Of a stretch of 64,000 nucleotides of DNA, positions 17,553 to 26,890 are shown in pieces. The notes below the pieces were generated by a model. It had not been told where the DNA came from, ran no database searches, and saw only the letters and a list, made by a program, of their open reading frames with translations. The position numbers and the translations under genes are program-made. The stretch lies in assembly GCF_014695915.1 (NCBI RefSeq), contig NZ_JACJPF010000098.1:1-64000 (forward strand), read 5' to 3'. How positions within the stretch are numbered: the stretch's first letter is position 1; every line of letters begins with the position of its first letter. The DNA comes from Trichocoleus sp. FACHB-40. GTDB lineage: Bacteria; Cyanobacteriota; Cyanobacteriia; Cyanobacteriales; FACHB-T130.

Positions 17553-17712
17553 TAGCAACGGTAAAGAAAGCGATCGCTCAAGACGCTGGAAATTTTCACA
17601 GATATCCGTACAATTTGTAGAAGGAGAATTTAAGTAGACGTTTTCGCTTTGAAAGTGACAAAGCTTGAATCAGTCTGCCTAGCATCAAAGAGCATGAGAG
17701 AGAGTAAACACA

Positions 17713-17913
17713 ATGGAAGTTACAGTAAACTGCGCTGAAGCCTGCGTTAACGGCTGCATTTTGGGTGACAAATGCCCCAATAAGGAAAATGCAGCGTCTG
17801 CCTCAAACTTCATCAAAGAGACTTCTTTAGATAGAATGCTGGAAATTGCTGACGAAGCGCGCAGAAAAAAAGCTATGCAGCCTCCCCAATGGGTGATTCC
17901 TGACTTTCCTTAA
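17713..17913 (+). CDS. Conserved small cyanobacterial protein
   Basis: A 66-aa protein with four cysteines in a compact N-terminal pattern (CAEACVNGCILGDKC; C7, C11, C15, C21), then a helix (SLDRMLEIADEARRKKAM) and the tail PPQWVIPDFP. The cysteine spacing could bind a metal or a cluster, which is inference. No domain name is recalled. It stands alone, 160 bp downstream of the mutase gene. Confidence 0.75.
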   Translation: MEVTVNCAEACVNGCILGDKCPNKENAASASNFIKETSLDRMLEIADEARRKKAMQPPQWVIPDFP

Positions 17914-18045
17914 TAAAAATTTTGGCTTGACAGTTAAAAACAATTGTAGCGAACTAAATTGCATCACATAGCAATCCTGTTTGAGTTGTGATTCCAATTA
18001 GGTAGAAACCCTGTTTCTACGCCTTTCGCAACTCAAATAGAAGTG

Positions 18046-19386
18046 CTATAATTGAGCGCCTTTTTCTAACTTGTTTAATTGGTCATCAGCAATCTGATAC
18101 CAATCAATTCGGAAACGTGCATCTTCTGGGTTAGTTGTCAAACTACGTTGCTTTAATTCTGGATACTTCTGATAAAAAATTTCATCAACTTGACGAATAA
18201 AAACCGTTTCGGAAATCTTCAAAGCTTGGCGACGCTTAGTTATTTCAGCTACAAAATCCTGCTCTTTTTTACTTAGCGAACCATCGGCAGGTAATGGCGA
18301 AGATATTGCTGGAGGAAAGGACGATAAACGGGATTTTATTAAAGTCCAAGCCCCCATCCCGACTGCCAAAATCAGACTTACACTAATTCCTGTTTTCCAA
18401 AATTTTAACCAACTCAGCTTGTAAATTGGGTTAGGAATAGAAACACTGGGACTTTTACTTTTTTGACTGATAGTTGTTGGAGGAATTGGATAGGGGGGAC
18501 TACCTACAACGTTCATAGTAGGAACTTGAGAAAGATGCGGGTTTACAGAGGGGAGGGCTAGGAGAATTTCTCTAGCTGACTGATAGCGATCGCCCGGATA
18601 ATAAGCTAACATTTTATCCAAAATAATCGCTAACATAGGGCTAACCCTCGCCTCTTGTCGCCACCGCCAAGTTGCCTGAAAACTATCGAAAAGTTTTTGG
18701 GGTTCTTTGCCAGTTAGCAACACCAAAACTGTAACCGCCAAAGCATACAAATCGCTACAAGGAAAAGCATTTCCTTGGCGTATTTGTTCCTCTGGTGCGT
18801 AACCTTCTTTACCCAAGCGAGTAGCAGGCATCTGTCCGCTAAACTGGGAGGCAGCATTTACTGCCACTTGCTTAACGCCACCAAAGTCAATTAAAACTGG
18901 CAACTTATCGGAACTCCGCTGAATCAAGTTATCAGGGGATATATCTCGATGCACCACCCCTAGCGAATGGATGTAGTCCAATACTGGTAGAATTTGCCGC
19001 AGCAGTTGAATTATTTGGGCCTCATCAAACGGCTTCCCTGCTTTTAACAAATCGCAGTAGGTTTGCCCCTCTACATACTCTTGCACCAAAAATAGAGATT
19101 CCGTACCGCCAAGATTGACTCGGATCAATTCTCGGAAACGAGGAATCTGCGGGTGTTGCAGCTGGTAAAGAACCCCAGCTTCCCGCATAAACAACTCTTC
19201 AGCTTTTTCTAATTCCTTGCTGCCTTCAACTTGTGGTAAAAATTCTTTAAGTACGCAATGCTCACTGTACCGATTGGTATCTTCTGCAAGATAGGTACGT
19301 CCAAAGCCACCTTGCCCTAATTCTCGCACGACACAATAGCGGTTTTCTAGAACTGACCCGACGGGAAGAGGTGCGTCGATAGGCAT
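18046..19386 (-). CDS. Ser/Thr protein kinase with one transmembrane helix
   Basis: Hanks-type kinase of 446 aa. The Gly-rich loop is LGQGGFGRTY; the ATP lysine is K47 (VLKEF); the catalytic loop is HRDISPDN (D148, N153); the Mg-binding motif is DFGGVKQ (D167). After the kinase domain (about residues 15-275) come a linker, one transmembrane helix (about 330-350) and an extracytoplasmic tail of about 95 residues with a helical TKRRQALKISETVFIRQVDE. The substrate is unknown. The frame opens with TTG; the ATG two codons later is used. Confidence 0.93.
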   Translation of the reverse strand: MPIDAPLPVGSVLENRYCVVRELGQGGFGRTYLAEDTNRYSEHCVLKEFLPQVEGSKELEKAEELFMREAGVLYQLQHPQIPRFRELIRVNLGGTESLFLVQEYVEGQTYCDLLKAGKPFDEAQIIQLLRQILPVLDYIHSLGVVHRDISPDNLIQRSSDKLPVLIDFGGVKQVAVNAASQFSGQMPATRLGKEGYAPEEQIRQGNAFPCSDLYALAVTVLVLLTGKEPQKLFDSFQATWRWRQEARVSPMLAIILDKMLAYYPGDRYQSAREILLALPSVNPHLSQVPTMNVVGSPPYPIPPTTISQKSKSPSVSIPNPIYKLSWLKFWKTGISVSLILAVGMGAWTLIKSRLSSFPPAISSPLPADGSLSKKEQDFVAEITKRRQALKISETVFIRQVDEIFYQKYPELKQRSLTTNPEDARFRIDWYQIADDQLNKLEKGAQL

Positions 19387-19472
19387 AGTCAATTTACAGT
19401 AAGCAGCATTTTAAGCGTATTTTAACTATACGTGGATGCGATCGCTCTCATCTTACACCTATTAATTATTTG

Positions 19473-19856
19473 CTATACTCGCAACACTGGATAGTCAGGA
19501 TGTGCTGGATTCGGAACTAGGCGCTGATTCTTACAATCTACAAGTAAATCTAACGTCTCCAATACAGTCTGACCTATTAACACTTGGTGGGCTGTCACCA
19601 TTGTTGCTTCGATAGTCTGACGACCTTCTATTTCAATGATGACCGGTTCTGTCAGCCCGACTGCTTCCTCTCTACCATCAGCATATTTAGCTACCTGTTG
19701 ACTCCTAATCCTTAAACCAAGATGCTTAGGTAGCACAGTGCGTGTAGCGCGAGTATCGACAAGTGCTTGTGTTTCATACACGCGCAATAAATTTGGGTTA
19801 AGCAGTCCGCGATTTACTAACTCTTCATCAATCGCATTTGTTAGCTTTACCTGCAC
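19473..19856 (-). CDS. Retropepsin-like clan AA aspartic protease homologue
   Basis: A 127-aa single-lobe protein with the retropepsin fold pattern: the active-site strand ALVDTRATRTVLP and the second hallmark VLIGQTVLETLDLLVD. The active-site triplet is DTR where the family has DTG or DSG, so proteolytic activity is doubtful although the Asp is kept. The start is GTG. Members of this type in bacteria are mostly uncharacterised. Confidence 0.7.
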   Translation of the reverse strand: MQVKLTNAIDEELVNRGLLNPNLLRVYETQALVDTRATRTVLPKHLGLRIRSQQVAKYADGREEAVGLTEPVIIEIEGRQTIEATMVTAHQVLIGQTVLETLDLLVDCKNQRLVPNPAHPDYPVLRV

Positions 19857-20062
19857 TATAACTCCCCCTATACTCTCCCTAGGTGTCTTATTAGAACTAC
19901 TGAGATTTGCATTATCTGTGTTTTATCCTATTTTATTAACTACGTGTAATCAATCAAAAAGTAGCCAAGTAAAATAATTACTGTAATGGTATGCGATCGC
20001 GTGTTGTGATACAACTTAGTAGCCGAACCTCTAGGCAACTTCAATAATATTTATCAGGACTC

Positions 20063-20173
20063 TCATTCTAATTTCATAACTTCAAATAAACTTGGCTTAA
20101 TCCGTCTCAATACTTCCTCAAGTAAACCCTCTGGACACTTACCAATAAAACTCGCCTCTCTTGCACGATACAT
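20063..20173 (-). pseudogene. Possible remnant ORF overlapping the MazE-like gene
   Basis: A 36-aa frame that starts with MYRAREASFIGKCPEGLL and overlaps the end of the antitoxin gene by 35 bp in another frame. It has no family signature. It may be the decayed end of a toxin gene or of the antitoxin itself after a frameshift. Weak evidence. Confidence 0.2.
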
Positions 20174-20342
20174 CTAAGGTATATTCCGAAGAACTTGGCA
20201 ATGGTTGTAGTACCAGTTTTCCATTCTCTACGCTGCAAATAACAGTGTCATTCACATTGAGTTTTAGGTATTCAGAAATATGTTTGGGGATTCTAAAAGC
20301 CAAGGAATTTCCCCATTTGCCAATGTGCGCCTTGGTTTCCAT
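20139..20342 (-). CDS. AbrB/MazE-type antitoxin-like protein, C-terminus altered
   Basis: A 67-aa swapped-hairpin DNA-binding protein. IGKWGNSLAFRIPKHISE and VNDTVICSVENGKLVLQP are the AbrB/MazE fold pattern. MazE-like antitoxins normally continue after YTLD with an acidic toxin-binding tail; here the chain diverges to SCKRGEFYW and stops. No MazF/PemK toxin gene is adjacent. It is therefore probably an orphan or damaged antitoxin. Confidence 0.7.
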   Translation of the reverse strand: METKAHIGKWGNSLAFRIPKHISEYLKLNVNDTVICSVENGKLVLQPLPSSSEYTLDVSCKRGEFYW

Positions 20343-20484
20343 ATCAAACCGCCTTAAGGATATACAATGTATATTCTATACGTAGCAAATTTGGGTCAGG
20401 TTCCTCCAATTCCATCAGCCAAACTTGCCCCCTTCTGTGGCACCCTGAGAAACAGAGAGGAACGCAAAAAGTAAAGAAAAGGTT

Positions 20485-21702
20485 ATGCAAACTCTGCCAA
20501 TTCCCAACACTGCATCTAACGAACCCGCTTTTGACACCGCCATTAAGCGCCGCAAAACCCGTCCGGTAAAGGTGGGAAATGTCACCATCGGCGGCGGTTA
20601 TCCGGTGGTGGTGCAGTCGATGATTAATGAAGACACCCTGGATATCGACGGATCGGTTGCCGGAATTCGTCGCTTGCACGAGATTGGCTGCGAAATTGTG
20701 CGCGTCACTGTGCCGAGTATCGGTCACGCTAAAGCTTTGGCGGAAATTAAACAGAAATTAATCCAAACTTACCAAATTGTGCCTTTGGTTGCCGATGTGC
20801 ATCACAACGGGATGAAAATCGCCTTGGAAGTAGCCAAGCACGTTGATAAGGTGCGGATTAATCCTGGGTTGTATGTGTTTGAGAAGCCAAAAGCGGATAG
20901 AACTGAATATACTAAAGCTGAATTTGACGAGATTGGCGAAAAAATCCGCGAAACTTTAGAACCATTGGTGGTTTCCTTGCGAGATCAAGGTAAGGCGATG
21001 CGAATCGGAGTAAATCACGGTTCTCTTGCTGAAAGAATGCTGTTTTCCTATGGCGACACTCCTGAAGGGATGGTGGAATCTGCTATAGAATTCATCAGAA
21101 TTTGCGAATCCCTGGATTTCCACAACCTGGTAATTTCCCTCAAAGCGTCGCGGGTTCCGGTGATGTTAGCAGCATATCGCTTGATGGCGAAGCGGATGGA
21201 TGAACTGGGAATGGATTACCCTCTGCATTTGGGTGTCACGGAAGCTGGTGATGGCGAATATGGACGCATCAAGTCTACGGCAGGAATTGCTACCCTGTTA
21301 GCTGATGGAATTGGCGATACTATCCGGGTGTCTCTCACCGAAGCGCCAGAAAAAGAGATTCCCGTCTGTTACAGCATTCTGCAAGCTTTGGGTTTGCGGA
21401 AAACGATGGTTGAGTATGTCGCTTGTCCTTCTTGTGGTCGCACATTGTTTAACCTAGAAGAAGTGCTGCACGAAGTTCGGGAAGCAACTAAACACCTCAC
21501 CGGGTTAGACATAGCAGTTATGGGTTGCATTGTCAATGGTCCCGGAGAGATGGCGGATGCTGACTATGGTTATGTTGGCAAACAACCTGGTTATATCTCG
21601 CTATATCGTGGCAGAGAAGAGATAAAAAAAGTACCAGAGTCGCAAGGAGTTGAAGAATTGATTAATTTAATTAAGGCAGACGGACGCTGGATTGATCCTT
21701 AA
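20485..21702 (+). CDS. ispG: 4-hydroxy-3-methylbut-2-enyl diphosphate synthase
   Basis: Converts MEcPP to HMBPP in the MEP pathway of isoprenoid synthesis, which feeds chlorophyll, carotenoid and quinone tails. A TIM barrel ([17 protein letters not shown] opening) is followed by the 4Fe-4S domain with cluster ligands in [10 protein letters not shown] and GCIVNGPGE. The length of 405 aa fits the cyanobacterial ferredoxin-dependent enzyme. The ATG at 20485 gives a slightly long N-terminus, common in this group. Confidence 0.97.
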   Translation: MQTLPIPNTASNEPAFDTAIKRRKTRPVKVGNVTIGGGYPVVVQSMINEDTLDIDGSVAGIRRLHEIGCEIVRVTVPSIGHAKALAEIKQKLIQTYQIVPLVADVHHNGMKIALEVAKHVDKVRINPGLYVFEKPKADRTEYTKAEFDEIGEKIRETLEPLVVSLRDQGKAMRIGVNHGSLAERMLFSYGDTPEGMVESAIEFIRICESLDFHNLVISLKASRVPVMLAAYRLMAKRMDELGMDYPLHLGVTEAGDGEYGRIKSTAGIATLLADGIGDTIRVSLTEAPEKEIPVCYSILQALGLRKTMVEYVACPSCGRTLFNLEEVLHEVREATKHLTGLDIAVMGCIVNGPGEMADADYGYVGKQPGYISLYRGREEIKKVPESQGVEELINLIKADGRWIDP

Positions 21703-21890
21703 GTTAAGAAAAGTTAGGAGTTAAGAGTGAGGAATCAGGAATTGTAAACTCATAACTCCGAATTCTCTAATTCCGGACTGTCACCTAGTGCAGATGGATA
21801 GAGAAGTGCGCTCTAATGCTGGGTAGAAATTGCCTGTGTTAGAGTTAGCGTAATTCCTTGGCAGTAATTCCCCCCAGCTCAGACAGGAAA

Positions 21891-23180
21891 ATGGTAATTA
21901 CAAAACGTGGGCTTGTTCTAAGTGCGACAGCAGCAACAGTGGCTGCGATCGCTATTACCGGAGTAGGTATTCATCTCCCCAAAAGTCTAGCAGTCTTGCG
22001 CGAAAGCCCCAAGGAGCTAGTAGACGAAGTTTGGCAAGTCATCGACCGCTCTTATGTGGATGGCAGCTTTAACAAGGTAGATTGGCGCGCAGTTCGCAAA
22101 GAGTATCTCAATAAGTCTTACAGCAACAAGGAGGAAGCTTATGAAGCTATCCGGGAAATGCTGAAGAAACTGAATGACCCCTATACTCGGTTCATGGACC
22201 CAGGAGAGTTCAAGTCAATGCAAATTGACACTTCTGGGGAATTAACAGGGGTTGGTCTGCAACTTGCCCAAGATGAAAAAACCAAGAAGTTAACGGTAAT
22301 TGCGCCAATTGAAGATACCCCAGCTTCTAAGGCTGGTGTATTGGCTAAGGACATCATCACCAAAATCGATGGCAAAACTACCGATGGGATGGATGTCAAT
22401 GACGCGGTGAAGCTGATTCGGGGACAGCCGGGAACCTCAGTGACGCTGACGGTTCAGCGGGGGGACAAGGAATTAATGTTTCCTCTGAAGCGGGCGCGAA
22501 TTGAAATCCATCCGGTGCGCTTTAGCAAGAAGACAAGTCCCACTGGCGACATCGGCTATATTCGCCTGACTCAGTTTAGCGCTAATGCTTCTAAGGAAAT
22601 GTCAGACGCGATTAAAGCTTTGGAGGAGCAGAATGTAAATGGCTACATTCTGGATCTGCGCTCTAATCCAGGCGGTTTACTGTACTCTAGTATTGAAATT
22701 GCCCAAATGTGGCTCAAAGAAGGCACGATTGTCTCAACATCCGATCGCCAGGGAGAAAGGGATCGAGAGACGGCTAATAATCGGGCCTTGACTGATAAAC
22801 CCCTGGTGGTGCTGGTGGATGGCGGATCGGCTAGCGCTAGCGAAATCCTCTCTGGAGCTTTGCAGGATAACAAGCGGGCTGTTTTGGTGGGTACAAAGAC
22901 CTTTGGTAAAGGTTTGGTGCAATCGGTGCGGGGCCTGGGCGATGGTTCGGGTTTGGCGGTGACGATCGCTAAATACTATACTCCCAAGGGTCGCGATATC
23001 AACCAAGCGGGAATTGTCCCGGATCAGGTGCTGGAACTGTCGGATGAACAGCGCAAGTCGTTGCAGACTGACCGAGATAAAATCGGCTCTCAGGACGATC
23101 CTCAATACGCGAAAGCGCTGGATGTGCTGAATCAGGAGATTGCTGCGAAAAAAGGAAATAGGGCAGAAAAGAAATTTTAG
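21891..23180 (+). CDS. Carboxyl-terminal processing protease (S41)
   Basis: Periplasmic/lumenal serine protease that trims C-termini; one cyanobacterial paralogue (CtpA) matures D1. An N-terminal hydrophobic segment (LVLSATAATVAAIAITGVG) is followed by a PDZ domain (around 105-185: GVGLQLAQD, GQPGTSVTLTVQRG). The catalytic Ser is in GGSASASEIL and the Lys in KTFGKGLVQ. The frame opens with TTG at 21858; the ATG at 21891 is preferred, giving 429 aa. Which of CtpA, B or C it is cannot be settled here. Confidence 0.9.
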   Translation: MVITKRGLVLSATAATVAAIAITGVGIHLPKSLAVLRESPKELVDEVWQVIDRSYVDGSFNKVDWRAVRKEYLNKSYSNKEEAYEAIREMLKKLNDPYTRFMDPGEFKSMQIDTSGELTGVGLQLAQDEKTKKLTVIAPIEDTPASKAGVLAKDIITKIDGKTTDGMDVNDAVKLIRGQPGTSVTLTVQRGDKELMFPLKRARIEIHPVRFSKKTSPTGDIGYIRLTQFSANASKEMSDAIKALEEQNVNGYILDLRSNPGGLLYSSIEIAQMWLKEGTIVSTSDRQGERDRETANNRALTDKPLVVLVDGGSASASEILSGALQDNKRAVLVGTKTFGKGLVQSVRGLGDGSGLAVTIAKYYTPKGRDINQAGIVPDQVLELSDEQRKSLQTDRDKIGSQDDPQYAKALDVLNQEIAAKKGNRAEKKF

Positions 23181-23261
23181 ATTTTCCTCCCGCCGAAGGA
23201 GTTTCTGGACTTCTGATGATTTTGGGTTGAATCTATGGTTCTCATTTGTGTGTAATACTTC

Positions 23262-23336
23262 TGACCTCTCCCCAACCCCTCCCCTACAAGGGGAGGGGCT
23301 AATTCTCCTTTTCTACAAGGGAAGGGGGTTGAATCG
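23262..23336. repeat. Palindromic C/G-rich dispersed repeat
   Basis: CCCCTCCCCTACAAGGGGAG folds on itself, followed by a second similar half (TACAAGGGAAGGGGGTTGA). The same type of sequence is found inside menC at 46427-46505. Confidence 0.75.
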
Positions 23337-23389
23337 TTAGGTCTGTATTTGACTCAACTGCGAACCGCTATAGAATCTAAAATTTCAAA

Positions 23390-23578
23390 TTATGCGGGTT
23401 GGCACTTTCCAGCGCGGATTAAGCCGATGCGACGAGCGATCGCTTCCTCTTGGGAATTAAATGGCCCCCAGCGTTCCACAAATGCTGATTCTTCCTCCCC
23501 TTCGACGCGATCGCTGGGGATAATTTCGCATTTTTGATGTTGTCGCTTGACAATATACCAAGTTTGTGAATTAGTCAT
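23390..23578 (-). CDS. Conserved small hypothetical protein
   Basis: A 62-aa protein with WYIVKRQHQKCEIIPS, then ERWGPFNSQEEAIARRIGLI. This is a strand-strand-helix layout like short conserved cyanobacterial proteins of unknown role. There is no membrane segment. It lies 35 bp beyond the stop-side of the SPFH gene and may share its transcript. Confidence 0.65.
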   Translation of the reverse strand: MTNSQTWYIVKRQHQKCEIIPSDRVEGEEESAFVERWGPFNSQEEAIARRIGLIRAGKCQPA

Positions 23579-23612
23579 TTTAAGTAAAAGTTAATTCCAC
23601 ACAGAGATACTA

Positions 23613-24530
23613 CTAGGGTTTTGGAGCGGCTGCATTGGTTGAAGTTCCTATGTCTGGCTGTAACAGGATTGGCAAACCACCTTGCCCTTGACCACCCATC
23701 ACCACAATTTTAGAATTGGGGGATTGAGCTAGTTTTTCAGTGGCTTCAATTGCCCTCAATTGCAACATTCGGTCGCTCAGTCCTTGAGAAATTATTTTTT
23801 GAGAATCAGAAATACCTCTGGCTTGAATGCGTTTTCGCTCAGCCTCTTGACGCTCTTTTTCTAGAGTAAATTTCATCTGCTGGCTTTGCTGCTCGACTTG
23901 GAGTTTTTGCTCAATTGCGGCTTGGAGCGTATCAGGAAGTTTAACTTCCCTCAACAAAGCTTCTTCAACTACAAAACCAAGAGGTAATAACTGCTCGCTT
24001 AGCCGTTGGCGAAGCTGATTAGCAACTTCTTGGCGTTTGGTCGAGTAAATTGCTACAGCCGGGTAACTAGCAGTAATTTCGCGGACAAGGGAGCGAAATC
24101 GGGAAGTAATAATATCTCCCTCTTCAGTGCCAATATTTTTATAAACTTCCGCCGCTTTCTGTGGATCTAGTCTGTATTGAAGACTAACATCGATATTGAA
24201 AGCTAAACCTTCTTGGGATGTAGCCTCTATAGTTTCCTTCACATCTTTCAGCCGAGTGGAAAATGTCTCGACTTCGGTAAAGGGATTGACTAAGTGGACA
24301 CCAGGATTAAGGGTGCGTTCGGAAACCCTTCCCAAGGACTCTACAACGCCGATATTTCCAGCGGGGATAATCAATAAACTGCGGAAGACGGTAGAAAGCG
24401 CTGCAATTGCTCCAACAAGCGTTGCGATCGCTTGCACCGTCAAGCGGCCTCTTTCATTCTTAACTTTACCAGCATTCAAGAAAACGAGGATAGAAATTAA
24501 CGTTATCAGGAGCGAAGCTATAAAAGACAT
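23613..24530 (-). CDS. SPFH/band-7 (prohibitin-like) membrane protein
   Basis: A 305-aa protein: an N-terminal membrane helix (about residues 3-20), a second hydrophobic stretch near 30-58, then the SPFH domain (about 58-230; IIPAGNIGVVESLGRVSERTL split across it, and LREVKLPDTLQAAIEQKL), and a coiled coil (about 205-250) followed by a Gly-rich hydrophobic end (KIVVMGGQGQGGLPILL). Prohibitin-like proteins form large membrane rings that scaffold or guard proteases such as FtsH, and Phb1 proteins of cyanobacteria sit in plasma and thylakoid membranes. Confidence 0.9.
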   Translation of the reverse strand: MSFIASLLITLISILVFLNAGKVKNERGRLTVQAIATLVGAIAALSTVFRSLLIIPAGNIGVVESLGRVSERTLNPGVHLVNPFTEVETFSTRLKDVKETIEATSQEGLAFNIDVSLQYRLDPQKAAEVYKNIGTEEGDIITSRFRSLVREITASYPAVAIYSTKRQEVANQLRQRLSEQLLPLGFVVEEALLREVKLPDTLQAAIEQKLQVEQQSQQMKFTLEKERQEAERKRIQARGISDSQKIISQGLSDRMLQLRAIEATEKLAQSPNSKIVVMGGQGQGGLPILLQPDIGTSTNAAAPKP

Positions 24531-24699
24531 AAATTTCCCTCCATCAGCTTTGAAAAATTACAACTTAATTTGATGATAGATCCTGCTGGTTAACGTTAGG
24601 TAATTAAACCGCCAAAAGCTAATTCGGGCTATTGTTTTTTTTAGCTATTGAGATTTAAAGAGTAATTAATCACAAACTTTGAAATAAACCATACGGTAA

Positions 24700-24781
24700 G
24701 GAAAAAGGCAAAAGAGTAAGATTACTTACGTTGCTATTTTTTGTCTGGTTTGTGTTTTTTCTCTTCTTTTTGCCTTTTTCC
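24700..24781 (-). terminator. Long hairpin after the EF-G-like gene
   Basis: GGAAAAAGGCAAAA (from 24700) is complementary to the TTTTTGCCTTTTTCC arm ending at 24781. It lies just beyond the EF-G-like stop, so it probably ends that transcript. Arms are purine/pyrimidine biased. Confidence 0.55.
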
Positions 24782-24792
24782 TTTTTCCTTTT

Positions 24793-26817
24793 TTAGCCGT
24801 TGGTGGCTAAGACTTTTTCAGCTAATTTTTCGGGGACTTCTTGGAGATGGTCGTGTTGCCAGTGGAAGAAGCCAACGCCCATTGTAAGACTTCGCAATTC
24901 TACGATAAAGTCGTGCATCTCAGCTTGGGGTAAATACGCGGAAACGCAATCCCAACCTGCCCAATCTGATTTAGCTTCGTAGCCGAGAATTTGTCCCCGC
25001 CGTCCGCTCAGTAGTTGGAGGACTTTGGAGGTAAACTCGCTGGGGGCGCATACTTGAACTGAGGTAATCGGTTCAAGCAGGGTTGGTTCGCACTTTTGCA
25101 TTCCTTCCTGCATGGCAATTCGGGCAGCTTGTTTAAATGCCTGTTCCGAACTATCGACTGAGTGGTATGAACCATTTGTCAGCGTTACTGCTACATCGAC
25201 GACTGGGAAACCCAAGGGGCCATGAGTGAGATATTCCCGCACTCCCATCTCAACGCCAGGAATATATTGCTTGGGAACGACACCGCCAACAATAGTTTGA
25301 TTGAAGTTAAAGCCTTCGCCACGGGGTAGGGGTTTGATTTCCAGGTATACGTCGCCGAATTGCCCGTGTCCGCCGCTTTGGTGCTTGTAGCGCCCGTGAA
25401 CTGAGGGGGCAGTTTTGCGGATGGTTTCTTTGTAGGGAACTCGTGGCAGATGGGTTGTCATCGGCAGGTTGTATTTGCGCCGCAGTCGGTCGAGAGCAAC
25501 TTGCAGGTGAATGTCGCCTTGTCCCCAGAGGATGACTTCGTGAGTATCGCCGTGTTGTTCCCAGGCGAGGGACGGATCTTCTTCTAGCAGTTTGCTTATG
25601 GCGCTGCTGAGTTTAACTTCGTCGTTGCGCTTTTCGGGCGCGATCGCCATTGCGTAGACTGGGGAAGTCTGCTCGGCTTTCGGTAATTCGGTTGCCAATT
25701 GTGCATCGGCTGTCAAGGTATCGCCTGTTTTAATTGCTTCCAAGCGTCCCAGTGCCACAATTTCACCAGCTTGGGCTTGTGTGACAGTTTGCTGTTGCTG
25801 TCCCATCAATCGGTACAATCCGCCAGCACGAACCCCATTCAGGACAATTCCATCTGTTAACGTACCTTGCCAAACCCGCACGAGGGAGAGTTTCCCACCT
25901 TGGGGAGTGTAATAGGTTTTAATAACTTGCGCTAAGGGAGCATCGGCGTGGAGAACAATTCCCCGACGTTCGGCAGTAGTTGCGGGATCTGGTGCTTCTC
26001 GCAATAAAGCTTCCAGCAGGGGTCGCACTCCATAATCTTGCTCAGCAACCCCCAGGAACACAGGCACAATTAAATCTGCCCCTAACTCCATTTTCAAGTC
26101 TTGGATAATTTCTTCTTGGGGCGGGTTAATTTCCTCTAGCAGTTCTTCTAGCAAGTGGTCGTCAAAATCTGCCAATGCTTCCAGCATCTCTGTGCGTGCT
26201 GCTTGCTCTTGTTCTTTCAAGTCTTCTGGCATTGGCACCGGGTCAGCTGGCGCACCCGGATGGTAATGATAAGCTTGTTCGCTCACCAAGTCGATAAATC
26301 CGGTCAGTTGTTCGCCTTGACCGATGGGATACTGGTGTGGGACGATCGGGCGGCTGGAAACTGTTTTCAGGGCGTTTAGCACGTCCATGAAGTTGTTGTT
26401 CGCCCGATCCATTTTGTTGATAAAGACTAGGTGCGGGATTTCCCAGTCGTCGAGAAATTTGAATAATGGTGCGAGGGTGAGGACGCGATTGGTGTGCGGT
26501 TCGCAGACTACAATCGCTGCATCCACGCCAATTAGAGCGTTATAGGTTTCTTGTGCAAATTCTACCGAGCCGGGACAATCTACAAAAGTGAAGCGGACAT
26601 CGCCGTACTCTGTGCTGGCAGTACATACCTCTACACTCATCTGGCGATCGCGTGCTTCTTGGGAACTATCTGCGACCGTGTTACGGTCTACAGTACGTCC
26701 TTTGCGGGAAATTGTCCCACTGACGAACAGCAAACTTTCCAGTAATGTAGTTTTGCCACTTAAATACGGGCCGACAATTGCAACATTTCGTGTCCCGGAA
26801 ACGACTTTTTCGTTCAT
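24793..26817 (-). CDS. Elongation factor G-like translational GTPase
   Basis: A 674-aa protein with the five-domain EF-G plan. G1 is GPYLSGKT (16-23); NKMD (in FINKMDRANN) is G4; domain IV carries HGRYKHQSGGHGQFGDVY; and the C-terminal domain ends in PLMxxxx-like YLPQAEMHDFIVELRS. Two key motifs are changed: the G2 region reads DRQMSVEV instead of RGITI, and G3 reads DCPGSVEF, with Ser84 at the place of the catalytic His of DTPGH. This matches the uncharacterised EF-G-like paralogue group, not the housekeeping factor. It is preceded by a structured leader (26832-26890) and a GGAGGTG site. Confidence 0.9.
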   Translation of the reverse strand: MNEKVVSGTRNVAIVGPYLSGKTTLLESLLFVSGTISRKGRTVDRNTVADSSQEARDRQMSVEVCTASTEYGDVRFTFVDCPGSVEFAQETYNALIGVDAAIVVCEPHTNRVLTLAPLFKFLDDWEIPHLVFINKMDRANNNFMDVLNALKTVSSRPIVPHQYPIGQGEQLTGFIDLVSEQAYHYHPGAPADPVPMPEDLKEQEQAARTEMLEALADFDDHLLEELLEEINPPQEEIIQDLKMELGADLIVPVFLGVAEQDYGVRPLLEALLREAPDPATTAERRGIVLHADAPLAQVIKTYYTPQGGKLSLVRVWQGTLTDGIVLNGVRAGGLYRLMGQQQQTVTQAQAGEIVALGRLEAIKTGDTLTADAQLATELPKAEQTSPVYAMAIAPEKRNDEVKLSSAISKLLEEDPSLAWEQHGDTHEVILWGQGDIHLQVALDRLRRKYNLPMTTHLPRVPYKETIRKTAPSVHGRYKHQSGGHGQFGDVYLEIKPLPRGEGFNFNQTIVGGVVPKQYIPGVEMGVREYLTHGPLGFPVVDVAVTLTNGSYHSVDSSEQAFKQAARIAMQEGMQKCEPTLLEPITSVQVCAPSEFTSKVLQLLSGRRGQILGYEAKSDWAGWDCVSAYLPQAEMHDFIVELRSLTMGVGFFHWQHDHLQEVPEKLAEKVLATNG

Positions 26818-26831
26818 AATTCACCTCCAAG

Positions 26832-26890
26832 AAAAAAAGGAGAGAAGCAGATTGACACCATTGGCAATCGGCGGGATGTTCCCGCTCTCC
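26832..26890 (-). promoter_or_regulatory. Three-way-junction leader with U-run before the EF-G-like gene
   Basis: On the minus strand, GGAGAG and CTCTCC (plus-strand 26885-26890 and 26839-26844) close a junction with two arms: a CGGG/CCCG hairpin (26872-26875 with 26881-26884) and a GATTG/CAATC hairpin (26850-26854 with 26865-26869). Seven T residues follow immediately, then GGAGGTG and the ATG. This is the shape of an intrinsic attenuator or a leader that competes with ribosome access. The rest of the 26891-27150 gap is AT-rich and must hold divergent promoters. Confidence 0.55.

Noticed and set aside
22734-23105. A 123-codon minus-strand frame opposite the processing protease
   Set aside because: It is a shadow of the protease gene, without a start context or domain.
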